The notes under the pieces are model-generated. The model was not told the DNA's origin and searched no databases. It saw nothing but the letters and a program-made list of their open reading frames with translations. Both the position numbers and the translations under genes were made by a program. A stretch of DNA of 64,000 nucleotides. Source: Prunella strophiata (Eukaryota; Chordata; Aves; Passeriformes; Prunellidae). The DNA lies in contig JAZBQD010000015.1 in NCBI GenBank assembly GCA_036583965.1, positions 25,041,810 to 25,105,809 of the forward strand. Reading direction: 5' to 3'. Below, in pieces: positions 47,283 through 59,898 of the stretch; the first letter of the stretch is position 1, and every line of letters begins with the position of its first letter.

Positions 47283-47462
47283 TCTGGAAGCTAAAACACC
47301 GCGTAACCACTTGCTCACTGCCCCCAGTGAATTGGGGCAGAGAATCTGCAAAAAGGTAAAACTCACAGGTTGAGATAAGTACACTTTCACAGAATAGAAA
47401 AGGAAAGGAAATTACTAATAACTATAAAAGAAAATACAAAAATTCACCATCTGCTCTTCCAA
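47283..47462 (+). mobile_element. Endogenous retrovirus LTR relic (fragment)
   Basis: Blocks in the same order as at 22400-22552: ggaagctaaaacaccgcg, cttgctcactgcccccagtg, ggggcagagaatctgc, aaaactcacaggttgagata, then agtaca and an A-rich part with agaaaaggaaaggaaa. I recall this wording from avian ERV LTRs. Degraded, with no coding part seen. Family not assigned. Confidence 0.55.
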
Positions 47463-50400
47463 TGCCAAGCCAGTTCCTGAGCAGTGCCCTAATGTTTTAT
47501 TCTGTAAATAATCCCATCTAAGATCACTGATGATATTGATGCTAGCAACTAATAATTCCACCTTATATCATGTGTAACTATCAAGAAGCACATTCATTTC
47601 TGGGGAAGAAATTTGCAATTTTTAATTAGAAAGTGCTTCCTATTACCTCAGATTATTTATATTTATAAAAAAGTACTTTTTTAGAAGAATAGAATTTTCC
47701 CCTCCCAATTTCTGCCAGATATTTCTTTGTGCTTGTTATTTTGCCAAAGTACAGCTCCCAGAGATAAATTCTTATATAGGCTACATCTAATCCTCTGTTC
47801 CCCAAAAACCTATAAAATGTGTCTCAATCATATTTCTGATTACGCAAAAACCTCATCAAAAGTAACTCCTTAACTATAAATTAATTTTAAATCCATGTTC
47901 TTTTAAGTCTGATTTATAATTTCTTTAAAAACTGGGCCTATCTCTATTGTTGCTTTGCTTTCTTTTAAATGTAGTACTTGTGCTACTAACAGCATTTTTT
48001 TTTGTAAACATGAGAATGCACAGCTTGTTCCTGACAGTATCCAGTGGATGTGTTGTGCTGCCTTCTCAGCCAGTGGGGCACACTTTGTTGGGGACTGAGA
48101 TGTCATAGGAGATTTTGGAAAAAGAGTAATATAGTTCTAAAAGTGTCAAAACTGCATTTGGATTCATGGTAATTTCATGTTTCTCAGTTCTTCTGTTTTG
48201 AAACACAGATTGTTCCCAGCCATTGCCCAAGCTGCCTGTTATGAAAGTCAGGTTGCATCTCTCAGGGATTGTGCCAAATCCATGGGGAAGCTTTGTGTAC
48301 TCACATGGATGTTTGAAAAGCAGGAGCAGAAGATTGTGTGCCAAGCAAACTGGTCAAGGCTGGCATATACAAAGGCCCAAGGGATTTGAGGAATATTATA
48401 AAGAATGATAACGATAGTTTTCAAAACAAGGACAAAACCTCAGGGGTTGAAAGAGCTGAAATTATTCAGTTACTGTAGGTTGAATTTATTGCACTCCAGC
48501 CTACCTGAAGGTTTTTGTTGTGGCTTCTGCATTCCTCCCTCATTCAATCTATTCAAAATCCAGCTGTCATACGTATCCTATTGCTTTTTCTACTTCACAC
48601 ATTTCTTTAAATCACATTTGGGTTGTACTGCCCAAGTGGGGAGTGAAGGAGATTATGGGAGAGAGGATATCAAGTAGTGAGAGATGGAGCATTCAAAAAT
48701 AGCTCTTAAAGAAATTTAATTAAAAAGGAAAATAAAGGCTTTCATTTACTGAACTAGACAATGAAATTACTTACTGGGTTTTAGAGTAACAGCTGTTTTT
48801 TTTTTCTTTCCTGCTTTTCCTATTATCTGCAAGGTCTATTTGTAATATTTTATTTGTGATTGTGTTCTTAGGAGAGCAGTGTGTGTTTGGGTGGGCACTG
48901 CTGTCCTGGAGCCTTGTTTTTGATTAGGCCTTTCAGCTTGTGCAGTAAACCAAATTCAGTAAGTGGGAATGAAAGAAACCCACAAAATAGGAGATGATGA
49001 AAATATTTTGGTGAAAATGACAGTTACTGCTGATTTGGAATTTCACTAAACCTTTTGTAACCATCACTTTTAGTGTAGTTAAGACTGTCAGTACTTTTAT
49101 GCAGTTACTGAAAATTAAGGGAAGTCACTTCTCACAGTATCCAACACCCACCATATGCTTATTTCAAATATTCTGCCTTTTCTTCCATTAGGCACCAAAG
49201 GAAACAAAAGAACAGCCATACAAAATTTTTTCTGTCTTTAAATGCTAGATTTCTGCATTTTAGGAGCCCAGTCAGCCCCACTGACAGCTTGGTTTTAGCT
49301 GCACCTCCGTAGCAACAGCATTTCAACCACACTTTGCAGTTCATATGGACGTGCCTCATTATTTTAAGTCACACTGTTTTAATTGTCACATCTATTAACT
49401 GCTTCTTGTCTTTAAAAGTCATAAGACTGCACAGACCTTGGAGCTTAAGGAGTGAAATAAGGTATGACCAGTCTGTAGCGAGGTAAGTAGGTGGAGAGCA
49501 GAGACTGCAGGTTACAGGAGAGGGAACCAAAAGGGTATTATCATGCATGTGCCTCTCTGTGTGCTTTAACTGCACATAGGTGTCCTAAAAGAATAACAAA
49601 ATCCAACCCAAAAAGCAAACCAGCCCATTGACAAGTATTGCAAAAAGCTCTAGAAGCAACAACAGGATTTTTGCTCTGTCGCAAATATATTATCAAGCCT
49701 CTTGTAAGCCTGCCTAATTTTTCTCATTCTTTTGTAACCCAGTCTTTTGTTTTGCATTGTTTTTGCAGACCACAGGAATGGTGTGCAGCTTGCTTTTGGT
49801 TTTACATGATCTTGAGGATAGAATGACATTTGACTTGGGTGGTGACTTGGCAAAATTTTTGGAAGCATTTGCCAAGAATAACTGTACTCATAGATTGTTT
49901 GTTTTTCTAAAGAAAGTATGTATTGTACTAGATGGGCATTTTTAAGGACCAATTTGAGCCACATAAATAAATAAGAATTTACTATATGTTTTCTTTTCTG
50001 AGAGTAAATGGATTATTCCACAATCTTTTTTTTTTTTTTTTGTCTCTCTCTCTGATTTCCTTGTACATGGGCTAAATAATAATTTGACTGAATGTGTGAT
50101 TATTCCTCTCTCATTGCTTCAAATTTAGCAGCAGTTTGCAAAAGATGTGATGGATTCCAATCCAGTTGTTCCTCAGTATATTAGAGAAAATGCAGAATGA
50201 AATACAACTTCAAGGACACATTTTGAGAGTAAACACAGACCTCTTGGTATAAAATGCTAAGAGCCATAATTCTTTTCATGGGATTTTGCTCCTTAGGAAA
50301 CATCAAAATTTGGATCCAAATATTGTCAGTTTCCCTTCTTAGATTTACATAGTAAAATTTTCCATCACAGTTTCTAAGAGAACTCATATATATATATGTG

Positions 50401-50656
50401 TGTGTGTGTTTAAGTAATGAGTACATCTGATGTGGTGTGATACAGATATGTTTTTGAAATATTTTAATTTAATTTTATAAAATTTTATCTTAAAATTGTA
50501 TTTTAAGGTCTTCATGTTTTAAAACAGCTGTTGAAAACCAAGCATATTATCTGACCCAATATTATGTTTTTTATACCAAAGGGCATTTAATATCAAAGGT
50601 GAGGAGCAGCAAATGCTTTTAAACTAGAGAACCCATATGATGAAGATGAAAAGACA
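47463..50656. other. Intergenic DNA, no gene seen
   Basis: AT-rich. Open frames of 60-104 codons on both strands (for example 48066-48344 and 49650-49964) have no homology that I recognise. A T-run occurs at about 50025-50041 and a dinucleotide repeat at 50386-50409. Confidence 0.5.
50386..50409. repeat. (AT)n(GT)n compound microsatellite
   Basis: About six AT units followed by about six GT units. A likely length-variable marker. Confidence 0.9.
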
Positions 50657-50712
50657 GAATATACTGAGTTGGAAGGAACCCATCAGGATCATTGAGCCAA
50701 ACTCCTCGATAT
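50657..50712 (-). mobile_element. Short CR1 3'-end fragment
   Basis: gaatatactgagttggaagg then aacccatcaggatcattgag ccaaactcct is the reverse complement of a CR1 3' end. Only about 55 bases are recognisable. Confidence 0.65.
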
Positions 50713-53700
50713 AAGGGAATAGTAGGAAATATTTGCCAAGCTCACCTGTTTCTGAAAATAGTCAACTGATCGTGTCACAGACCACCTGTAATAGCTGGGA
50801 TGAATTCCAAAAAAGAAAGCTTTGAACAAACTGCTCTTTAGATAGTTTAAGATCAGTATTATATAAGTACATTAATTCCTCGAAGAGCATTTCTGTCTGA
50901 CAAAATTAGCAGCTTCACCACTGCAAATCTTTTTTCTTTCCAGCAAGCCGTAAAACAAAGTTAAACATTTGGCCACCTCCTACACATTTCACAGCTGAAA
51001 TGTGTGTACTTTTTATGGAGTTAGGGAGTCTTCAGCTGTGGAAGAAGTGAAAGAGGTATAAGTAACCTGAAAGGGCTATATGATTTTTTCATTAAATCTG
51101 CATGAGTAACACTGTGATGATGAAATTAGATAAGAAAATCCAAACCATCCAAATGAACCATGATGGGTTACCTGAACTCTACAGTAAGACTTGTTTTACC
51201 TTAGCTATGACTAAAGGAAAACAACAGCAATTACTTTGAGGAGAAAAGTAGGGAAATAAAATCTCAGTGGTATTTAATAATGCTTTAAAATGTTTATAAC
51301 AAATATTTCTATTTTTCTAGTTCTTATAGAGTGATCTTCATCGCTCTGTCCTTTTTTTTTTTTTTTTGTCAATCCAGTACTGAATTCTACAGAACCTGAT
51401 GGAAAAGTAATGTTTTTTTTCTTTATTTCTACAGCATGCAGTGCTGTTATACTGTAGTCAGGATTGTAATCATTGGGAATACTACAATATAAAGGCATAT
51501 TTATAATTATATTTTAAATAAATAAGCAGTATTCAGTAGCAGGTAAAAGCAGATATTATCCCCCACTGAAGTTTTTATCTCAGTAGTCAAATATACTTTC
51601 CTGGTGACCAGATGTACTGATTTGCATCTTCAAGGAATTTTTTTTTTTTTTTGATGAATGCCTAATGGAAATAAAGTCATCTACTTCCTAGCTGGGATTG
51701 CATGAAAATCTATGAATCTATGGAGACAAGTTGCTGTGAACCATTGGTTCAGAAGCAGACAAGACCCTTAATTTTGCTTGTTCTTAAGTAGCTTAGTGTT
51801 TCTGGTACCTTTGTTTTGGGTTCAGCCTCAGTAATGCTCATAGGTCTCTGCATTTGCTTAGAAAGCCCCATGCTATATTCCTGAAACAACAGATGGAAGT
51901 CTCACTGATAATAGCTTTATTCAACCTTGCTGAAAATGTTAAGTCTAGCAACAATAAAGGCTTAACTGTTCTACATGCCAGCCAACTGGCCCTTGCATAT
52001 TACAGAAAACAATTGCAAGCATTTAGCGTTTCAGTACACATTCAGCTGAACTACTTGGGAATGTGGGATCTGAATACTTAGCCCTGATGCACTGGCACTG
52101 CCGAGTGATCAGTGTTGGGGACCTCTTCTTTGGAAAACTATGTGTTATGTACATTTCAATTTTGCTGCCACATGTTCAGATGAAAGTGAAGATATTGTTT
52201 TAAATTTTTTGAAACTCAAGAACTCTAAGAGAGAATTTAGGCTTGCTCATTTTACACTGATCTGGCAGGGTAAGGAAGGTATGAGACTCTAGTAACTCAA
52301 CTGGAATTAGGAATTATTTCTGGCTGCTGCTTGCAGAGCCCAGTTAGGTGTGCAGCCTGCATCAGCTGCAGCCAGTCAGGTCTGCTTGCCACAGCTGTAT
52401 CAGATGGCTTTGGGGAAAGCATAATATTTCCTATTTAATGTTGATCTATGCAGCTCTTCTGATGTGCAAAGGCATTGATAAATTAGCAAAGGATTTTTAG
52501 CAAAATGTGATGTAAATAGTGTAGAGTCTCTTTATTTGCACTTGTCTTTTTGGATCCTTGATGTGCTCATGCCTGCAAATTCTACATTGTAAAGCTGGTG
52601 TAAAGTAAACTAGAGATAAGGGAAGGAGAAAAGTAATGCTTTATTTAGAATTTAGTTTTTGTGACTTTTTTTTTCCCTGAGTATGGGTCACTGGTTACAA
52701 TTAAAATTACTTCTCTTGATAATTTTTAGTATGAAAACCAGATTTGTTCTGCTTGCCTTTAGTTTCTTGATTGCATAGTTATTATATGATTATTATATAA
52801 TTTTGCTTTTTCTGATATGCACTAATGTTTTTTTTTTCACTCTTCAGTTATGTTCTTTATTAAAAAAAAATCCTCTTAGCTTCAGCTGTTCATGACTTTG
52901 GGTTACATACTTGAAGATACTTATGACACTGTTTCTATTTTAAATGTCAGATATACTTTCCTTCTTCTCTTGCTTCAAAACCATTTCAATTTCTCCAAAC
53001 CCTTTCTCCAACACTTCGTGCCTCAGACTACCAGCATGTGAACATCAGTGTTCAGGTTGCTAGTATTAAACTCTTACTTTTCCTACAGGAGTTTTCTTTG
53101 TGCTAATACCTTTCCTTTATTTGCTTTTATTTGTTGTGATTTATCGAACATATTGTTTAGAAATGCTTCAGCTGAGAACGACAAAACTCCATCACTGTAA
53201 GAAGTTATCTTAGCAGAATATATATAACAGTATATCATTTCAACTACAGTCAAAACCTGCAGGAATCTTTTAATTTGTCCTTAGACTCTGTCTGGAAAGT
53301 TTAAAATCAATCCTTGGAGATCCACCAGCCAAAATTTTACCTTTTTTTTGGTGTGATGTTACTTGTGGCAACAGTGGGCTACTCTGCTCAGTATGAAACA
53401 ACAAGAGAAAGGCTTCATCTCAGGAGATCACAGATCATGACAGACCTTTCTGCATGAAAGATCACCAGACCTTTTAATACATTAAGAGCAATGTATTTTC
53501 ATAATCTTCCTCTCAGAAATTGCTGAGTTGTAGTCTAGGTATCCTGTCCTGGCATTCACTTACAAAATCTATTGACTTCATAGTCACAGACTAAAGCCCT
53601 GTGGCTTTGGCCATCTATTCTTTCCATAGTGCCTAATACCAGCCCCCTGGAAGTCAGAGCATTGTGCTCATAGTACTCCTGATATGTTCAGGCTAGCAAT

Positions 53701-56700
53701 TCTGAAGTAATTTTAACTTTTTTTTTTTTATTTTTTATTTTTTTTTTTCAGTTGTGATACAAGGATAATGTTATGTTAAGCAAGTAGCTTGCTTTAGAAT
53801 ACTTTCTAAACTTGCATTAACAACCTCTTTTTGGAACATGTGGTTCCTTGTTTTCTCCCAGTAATAAGGGGTCTCTGCTGCATATTTAGGGTACTAGTTT
53901 AAGGTCATTGGAGTTTTTTATTTTGTTGGAGGTCTTTGCTTTTGCTTTGAGAAAACCAAGAGGGCTCCTGTAACTAGCTTGTGTCGCATTTCTGATTAAA
54001 AGCTTTCCATTATGTGAAAGAAAAAAGTATTGCAGATGCCCAGGCTAAATTCATCTAATCTCCTAGGAAAAATCACTCCATAGCTGTATCCCAAAGAGAA
54101 AGAATGCTTTGCTGAGGCTTGGATCACATGCTCTGTACTGCCAGTGTCCTAATCCAAGGCAAACTGAAATGTTTCATAGCATCCATAAAAGACATCACAG
54201 TGCTTGGGGCAACAGGGCATTCAGCCAATGCCTCTAGAAACACTTTTTCTATTGCACTCTCTTTGTTTTTGAATAAGAGCATTTCCACTTTTAGAGGGGT
54301 ATGGCAATATTTTTAAAGATGTCCTTGTTAACTTTACTTTTGAAAAATTATCTGCAAGCAGAAACAGTAAGTCCACCAACAGTGTTCCCTTAAACATTGC
54401 CACATATTTGTGGCGTTCGGGACACATCCTGAACAGCTCAGCTGCCTTGTCACATCAAATGATTGGAAGGCATTTTGACATCATTTAGCCTCTGACCTTA
54501 AATTTCACTCTCAATAAGCAGAAACCAAAACATACCCCACAAAACACTGAGAAAATAGAAACTGTGGCTGTGTCATCCAAAATGAATCCCTATCACTACA
54601 GATGAGACATTTCCCCGCTTTCACACAATAGCTGCTTTTATTTATTACTATCAAGACTGGAGCCAAATCGAACAATCTCTCTTTGTATACAGATACTTCT
54701 TTTAATTTGTTAGTGAGTTGATCCTTTTAAAATTGCTAATTAGCTGAGCTGTTACTAATGTGACTCAAATAACTGGAAAATCTCTGATCTTATGATCACA
54801 GGGCTGTTCAACTGACGGGTCCACAAGTACCACTTATTCACCTTGTAAGTAAAGTAGTGTTTAACCCAGAAAGAGTAAACCAGTAATACATGCTGCTCAA
54901 ATTGCCAATAAAAAGAGTGTTCTTGCTAAATACAGCATTTTAACACTTCACATACTTAATTAAATGCTCAATTAATTTCTTTAGCAAAATAAACACAGAA
55001 CACTTATTACAAAATGAATAGGTAATTTTTATGCAGAGGACACTTTGTTAGTTTCCAAGGTTTCTGGCATATTGAAGCATCTTCCTTGCAGTGGAGTTGT
55101 TACTGCAGAACATATATCCTCATCTGTATTTTGTGTACTTTTTATTACACTGTTAAGTCCTTCAGTTTCCTGGTGTCAATCTGCACATTTGTGTTTTCAG
55201 TGTGTAGTCACTGTTATTAAATCTAGGTTCACATTACTACTGTCTGGTGTAATTTACAAATAAACTCTAGCATACTTTGCTCCAGCCATTATTCCTCTGG
55301 AATAAAAAATTCCAGGTTTTATTCCCAAGTCTTTTACTAAAAAAATTATATAATTCTTTCTCATTTTACTTCTCTTTCCCTGCTCTGGAGAACCATTAAT
55401 CAAACCACTGACCCTATTTTAGTAGCTAACAGCCAGCTGGGGAGCAGGGGTTTGTGAGAATTCTTTCTTGCCTGTGACTCAATTTGCTGTTTCATCCAAG
55501 TCAACAGAGTTCAGCTTAAATTACCAGATCTGGAATTGGTAGTAACTGGCATTTAGCCAAACCTTATTTTTTTCCTTGAATCCAGACCTTCTTTTTGGTA
55601 GAAACAGTTGGAATCTGGTTGTTTTCTAAAAATGCCATCTGCTGAAAAGAGCTATCAATTTGGAGCAGAGATCAATGGGGAAAAGTTACATTCGAGCTCA
55701 CTTTAGTGGTAAATTATAGCTTCATACCAAAATTTACTACCACTAATATGTAACTTAAACTGTTTATTCAATCAGATGATAAGTGTACATGATACAAAGC
55801 ATGGGCTGGAGGTGGAAAGTCACCCGTGGCTAGGTGAAAAATATTGCCAGAACTTCATTTATTTGTGTAAAATTGAGCAGTGTTATAAAAACTAAGTCCA
55901 TATCAGATTTGCTAGTCTAAGCAACTACATTTTTGCAAGGATTCTCCATCTTATCAGCTTTATTGCCCTCATGAGTCTTATTATGCTTGTACAAGATGTC
56001 CTTATTGAAATTGCAATATTATTTGACTATGTTCCTATTTTCCTACTATTTTCCTATTATACTTAAAATATTATTTTACCAATTCTCAGTTTTAGTGCTT
56101 TGCCAAATATGGGGGGAAAAGCCCCAAACATGAATGTTGCATAAAGCATCTCCTGTCACTGTAAAAAAATAAAATGCTATCTCCAGATAGGCAGGCATGT
56201 GTTTGCTCTACTTGTAGTCTGTGTGGCAAGATTTTAATTCTGCTCTGGTCTGAAAGCAGAACAGTTGGAGAAATGACTGTGTCTAAGTCCTGCTCTCCAG
56301 AGGACTTATTAGCAGAAGCACAACACTAATTAGTGAAAAGTCACAGCCAGGTAGGAACCCGATAATGGTGAACTGTCTGCACCCATCAACAGAGCCTAAT
56401 CATAAATTATATTTCAAATAACAAATGTAATCTAATTGGTGAAAGCATTGTTAAAAGGTTTGCTCATGGTTAGAAACAGGAACGGGATGGCAACTGTGCA
56501 TATGCTAATACCTAAATATGCTGGTGGTGCAAATGTTTTCTGATTTTAGTCCACAAGCCTTATTTTTATGTAAGACTCCTGCTCATGCCAACAAATTCAT
56601 CAAAATGAAGGTAGGAAAGCTCTAACTTAGAAGTCTCTTCTGCAAGTATTACTAATAATTCAGTTTAGAACAGAAAGTGATGAATTTTGAGAGTGAGGAC

Positions 56701-57931
56701 ATGTTCCACTGCAGTCTATTTTTTTTTTTTTCTCTTGTACTTGCAGTAGGTTTCCACTGCAAATCACAGACTTAGTGTAATGGTCTTTTTATCAGAGGCC
56801 ACATTAATACTGTTTGAACAGACACTACTTGCAAAAACTCCAAAAAGTACATCTGAGGTTTTTTTGGTAAAACATTAACAGGGAATTCACTATTGTGGCT
56901 TGGTAGTCTTACCTAAGCACAGTAGTCTTACTACAAATGAGCAATTCAAAGAGCAAGGAGAAATTCTCTTGTACATTAATTGCTTTGATGTGTGTCAATC
57001 AAGAAAGAGCTTATACACAAGAAGAGTTTTAGCTAGTAAAGGATTTTACCATGTTGCCTGACTGGAATTATTTTGGTCATTTGTCACAGTTTAAAGATAT
57101 AAATAATTATAAAAAAAAATGCTGCACAGTACAAAGTTTACTATATTGGCAGAACTATTAAATTTTACTTTAATTTCTATAAATATTAAATTACAAGACT
57201 GTCCAACATGTAGATATTCAGCATTAACAGATATACTAAAAAGCAAAAAAAATATATTTTTTCTGGTTTTTTCTTTTTTCTTTTCTTTTTTTTTTGAGAG
57301 TACTTAAAGTGAAAAGTTTGTAAAAAAATGTCTGAATTTGAATACAAAATTTACCAAAATAATTTTGTTTTAAATTGACATAATACAATCAGACTTTCTA
57401 CTTCTATAATAAGCTGATATGATTGTTGAATTCTGGAAGTAATGAATACACAGTTTGGAATTTGAAAACAGCATTTTTTAAGCTTGGTTGCTAGGTGCAC
57501 ATACTTCAGATTACAAATGAACTCAGTTGACACCTCATTCTTGAGAAGGAAAGCTGCTGCCCAAGTAATTCATTAATATGATTACATGAACAGAAAATTA
57601 AAAACATGACCAGAAAATCCAACAGGAATTCTTATGGAAAATACTCATATAAGTAGACTATTAGTAGAGAAAACCAGAATGCAAGAAATAGCAGCATTAT
57701 TTTAGGAAATTAGATGTTTTTCTGCAACATGCCTGTATCTTTAGCAATTGTTGAATCTCTTGAGAAAAAATCTGAGTGGTTTGTATTAACCTACTGGTGT
57801 GGTTAGCTCAGTTCTGTACATTTCAGCAGGACCTCTCCTGATGATTATCCAAGCCCTGGGAGAATTGGGCTTGTGACATTAAGGTTGAGGTACTTTTTAT
57901 GTTTTTTATAAAAAAACCATAAAACATGATG

Positions 57932-57932
<1 letters not shown>
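50713..57932. other. Intergenic DNA, no gene seen
   Basis: About 7 kb without a recognisable gene or repeat family. T-rich runs at about 51352-51367, 51639-51653 and 53720-53748. Two stretches (54450-54980 and 56280-56540) have homeobox-type TAAT cores and an octamer-like atgctaat and read like unique regulatory DNA, but this is an impression only. Confidence 0.4.

Positions 57933-57963
<31 letters not shown>
57933..57963. repeat. Poly(T) tract, 31 bases
   Basis: Uninterrupted T-run. Just left of it is a small hairpin-like segment (atgttttttat ... ataaaacat at about 57898-57926). No poly(A) signal is visible upstream on the minus strand. Confidence 0.9.
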
Positions 57964-57968
<5 letters not shown>

Positions 57969-59786
57969 GGAAAAATGTAAACTTTTAAAAATTAAATGAG
58001 CATGCAAGAGAGTTAGCAAGAATGACTTGTATTTTGAAATATAAATGAGGAAAGAAAGTAAGCTCCTCATAGTTCAAAGTAATATGTAAGAAGGAACAAG
58101 ATCAAAGAAGAAGGTCACTGTACCTGAAACAGTGAAAGGAAACCACAGAAGGGTAGCTGAGGAGCATTATCTTGCAGAGGAAAACTAATGCAGAAAAATT
58201 TGTCACTGTTCTATGTTCTTACAGCCCAGCTCAGTGTCTTTTTCAAAACACCCTTTCTGCTGCTCAGATGGTGTTGGGGAGCTCAGGACTTATATCTCAA
58301 ATACCCAAAGGAAGAGCACAAATAAGATACAATAGGTAATGCACATCTCAGAGCTTTTATTTAGACTTCCATGTCTTTATGGAGTGGAGCACAGTAACAT
58401 GCATTCTTGACTTATCCACATTTTATAACACTGACAATTGAGTATAATTGCATCTGGGTAGATGATGCTCAGTAGAGATAAATTCTTATGCTGAAATTCA
58501 GATGTCTGGTTGTTATGACTGTCCTTAGAGAAGGCTGAAGAATGAGTGTATGACTAAAACTTTGATGGATCCAAGCTGGAAATCTGAAAATATATGTGAA
58601 GATCATCCCACTCATTTCTTTAAATAGGTATCTTTTTCAAGGAAACAGGTTGCTGTTACTCCCTGAAAGCAGTACAGTAGTCAATGAAAAAGATTGATGT
58701 GACAATGTTTGCTTTACATTTAGCAGATCAAGCACTTAATAAAGTAAACTAATCTGAATATATGAAGCCATTATCACATTTAGAAGCTGAGTTTTATAAT
58801 AAATGCTGTAGTTTGACATTAAATTTTAACATTTTATTACAGAAATTATGTGAAAACAGTGGACAAAAATCAACTTTCTTGAATTTCTATTTCTGATGCA
58901 TAATTAGTGAAGCTATTGGTTCTGTTTCTTTTTGTTGTATGGTCTTTTATGGAGGTTACAATGCTGCCACAGGAATCATCTTCCTCTCTTGTTGATCAAG
59001 CTGTGTAGCATTCCCCTCTGTCTGTTCACAGGTACTTTTGATCTACATCATGTTTCTGAGAGTCACCAATTTTTTTGCCTTTTTGGACATCTAGTAAAAA
59101 TATTTGCATCTCTTTTATTTTCTCCATTTTCCTTTTTCTCAGTGTGCTTATTCAAACACTCCTGATGCCTTATTTTGCTTATGTCCTTTTTCACTCTATG
59201 CTTGTATTCAGCCCTGTATTTGTTTGGAAAATTATCTCCTTCTCTTGTCACATCTGGTGTTTTTCTATTCTGTTTATTCTCAAAATAACACTCCTGATAG
59301 ATGTGAGTCTTTAGAAGGAATAAAAAGAAATCTGGAAGCAAAAGTATTCTACCTCTGTGTTTGATTCAGAGTAACAATCAGTTTAATTCAACATTACAAG
59401 TTTCCCACAAATAATATTGATTTAATTCATGAGTTTATTTGACCTTTAGGTGTCATTGGTTGAACCTATCTATCTGTTATCACCATACTGAATTTAATTT
59501 CTGAATTTAATTTTTTTCATTCAGGCATTTCTATATGTCTTCTGAAACCACAAGTTCCCCCACCTCTGCCCCTTCCTTTCCCACACACACTTTCTGTCTG
59601 AATTATGGCTCTGCTGGTTGGAGTACTATTTGTAGTGCTGTCTCCTTCTTTCTCTGAGCCATCAGTCTAAAAAAACCCCAGTGCCTGGTTTATTTTAGCT
59701 TTATGGATCACTTATGGAAAGACAGAAATGACTGTGTCACATGAAAAATAATGGTGGTGATGCTGTTGTTATGACAGCCTAAAGAT
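57964..59786. other. Intergenic DNA, no gene seen
   Basis: AT-rich with C/T-rich parts at about 59100-59280, which give overlapping open frames on both strands without homology. Nothing else recognised. Confidence 0.5.
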
Positions 59787-59898
59787 ATAATCAAGACAGA
59801 TTTTCTTGCTGAAAGCAGTATCTTTTATTAGACCAGCTTGTATCACTGGAAAAATTAGATGAGTTTTTGAGCATGTGAGTCCTTTTTCAGGTCTGAAA
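59787..59898 (-). mobile_element. Ancient interspersed repeat fragment, family not named
   Basis: On the minus strand it reads cctgaaaaaggactcacatg, then ctcaaaaactcatct, an A/T stretch, and ctggtctaataaaagatact. This order (a CCTGAAGAAGGGCT-like block, a GAAAGCTTG-like block, then GGTCTAATAAAAG) is one I recognise from old repeats dispersed in amniote genomes. I cannot name the family with certainty. Confidence 0.5.
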
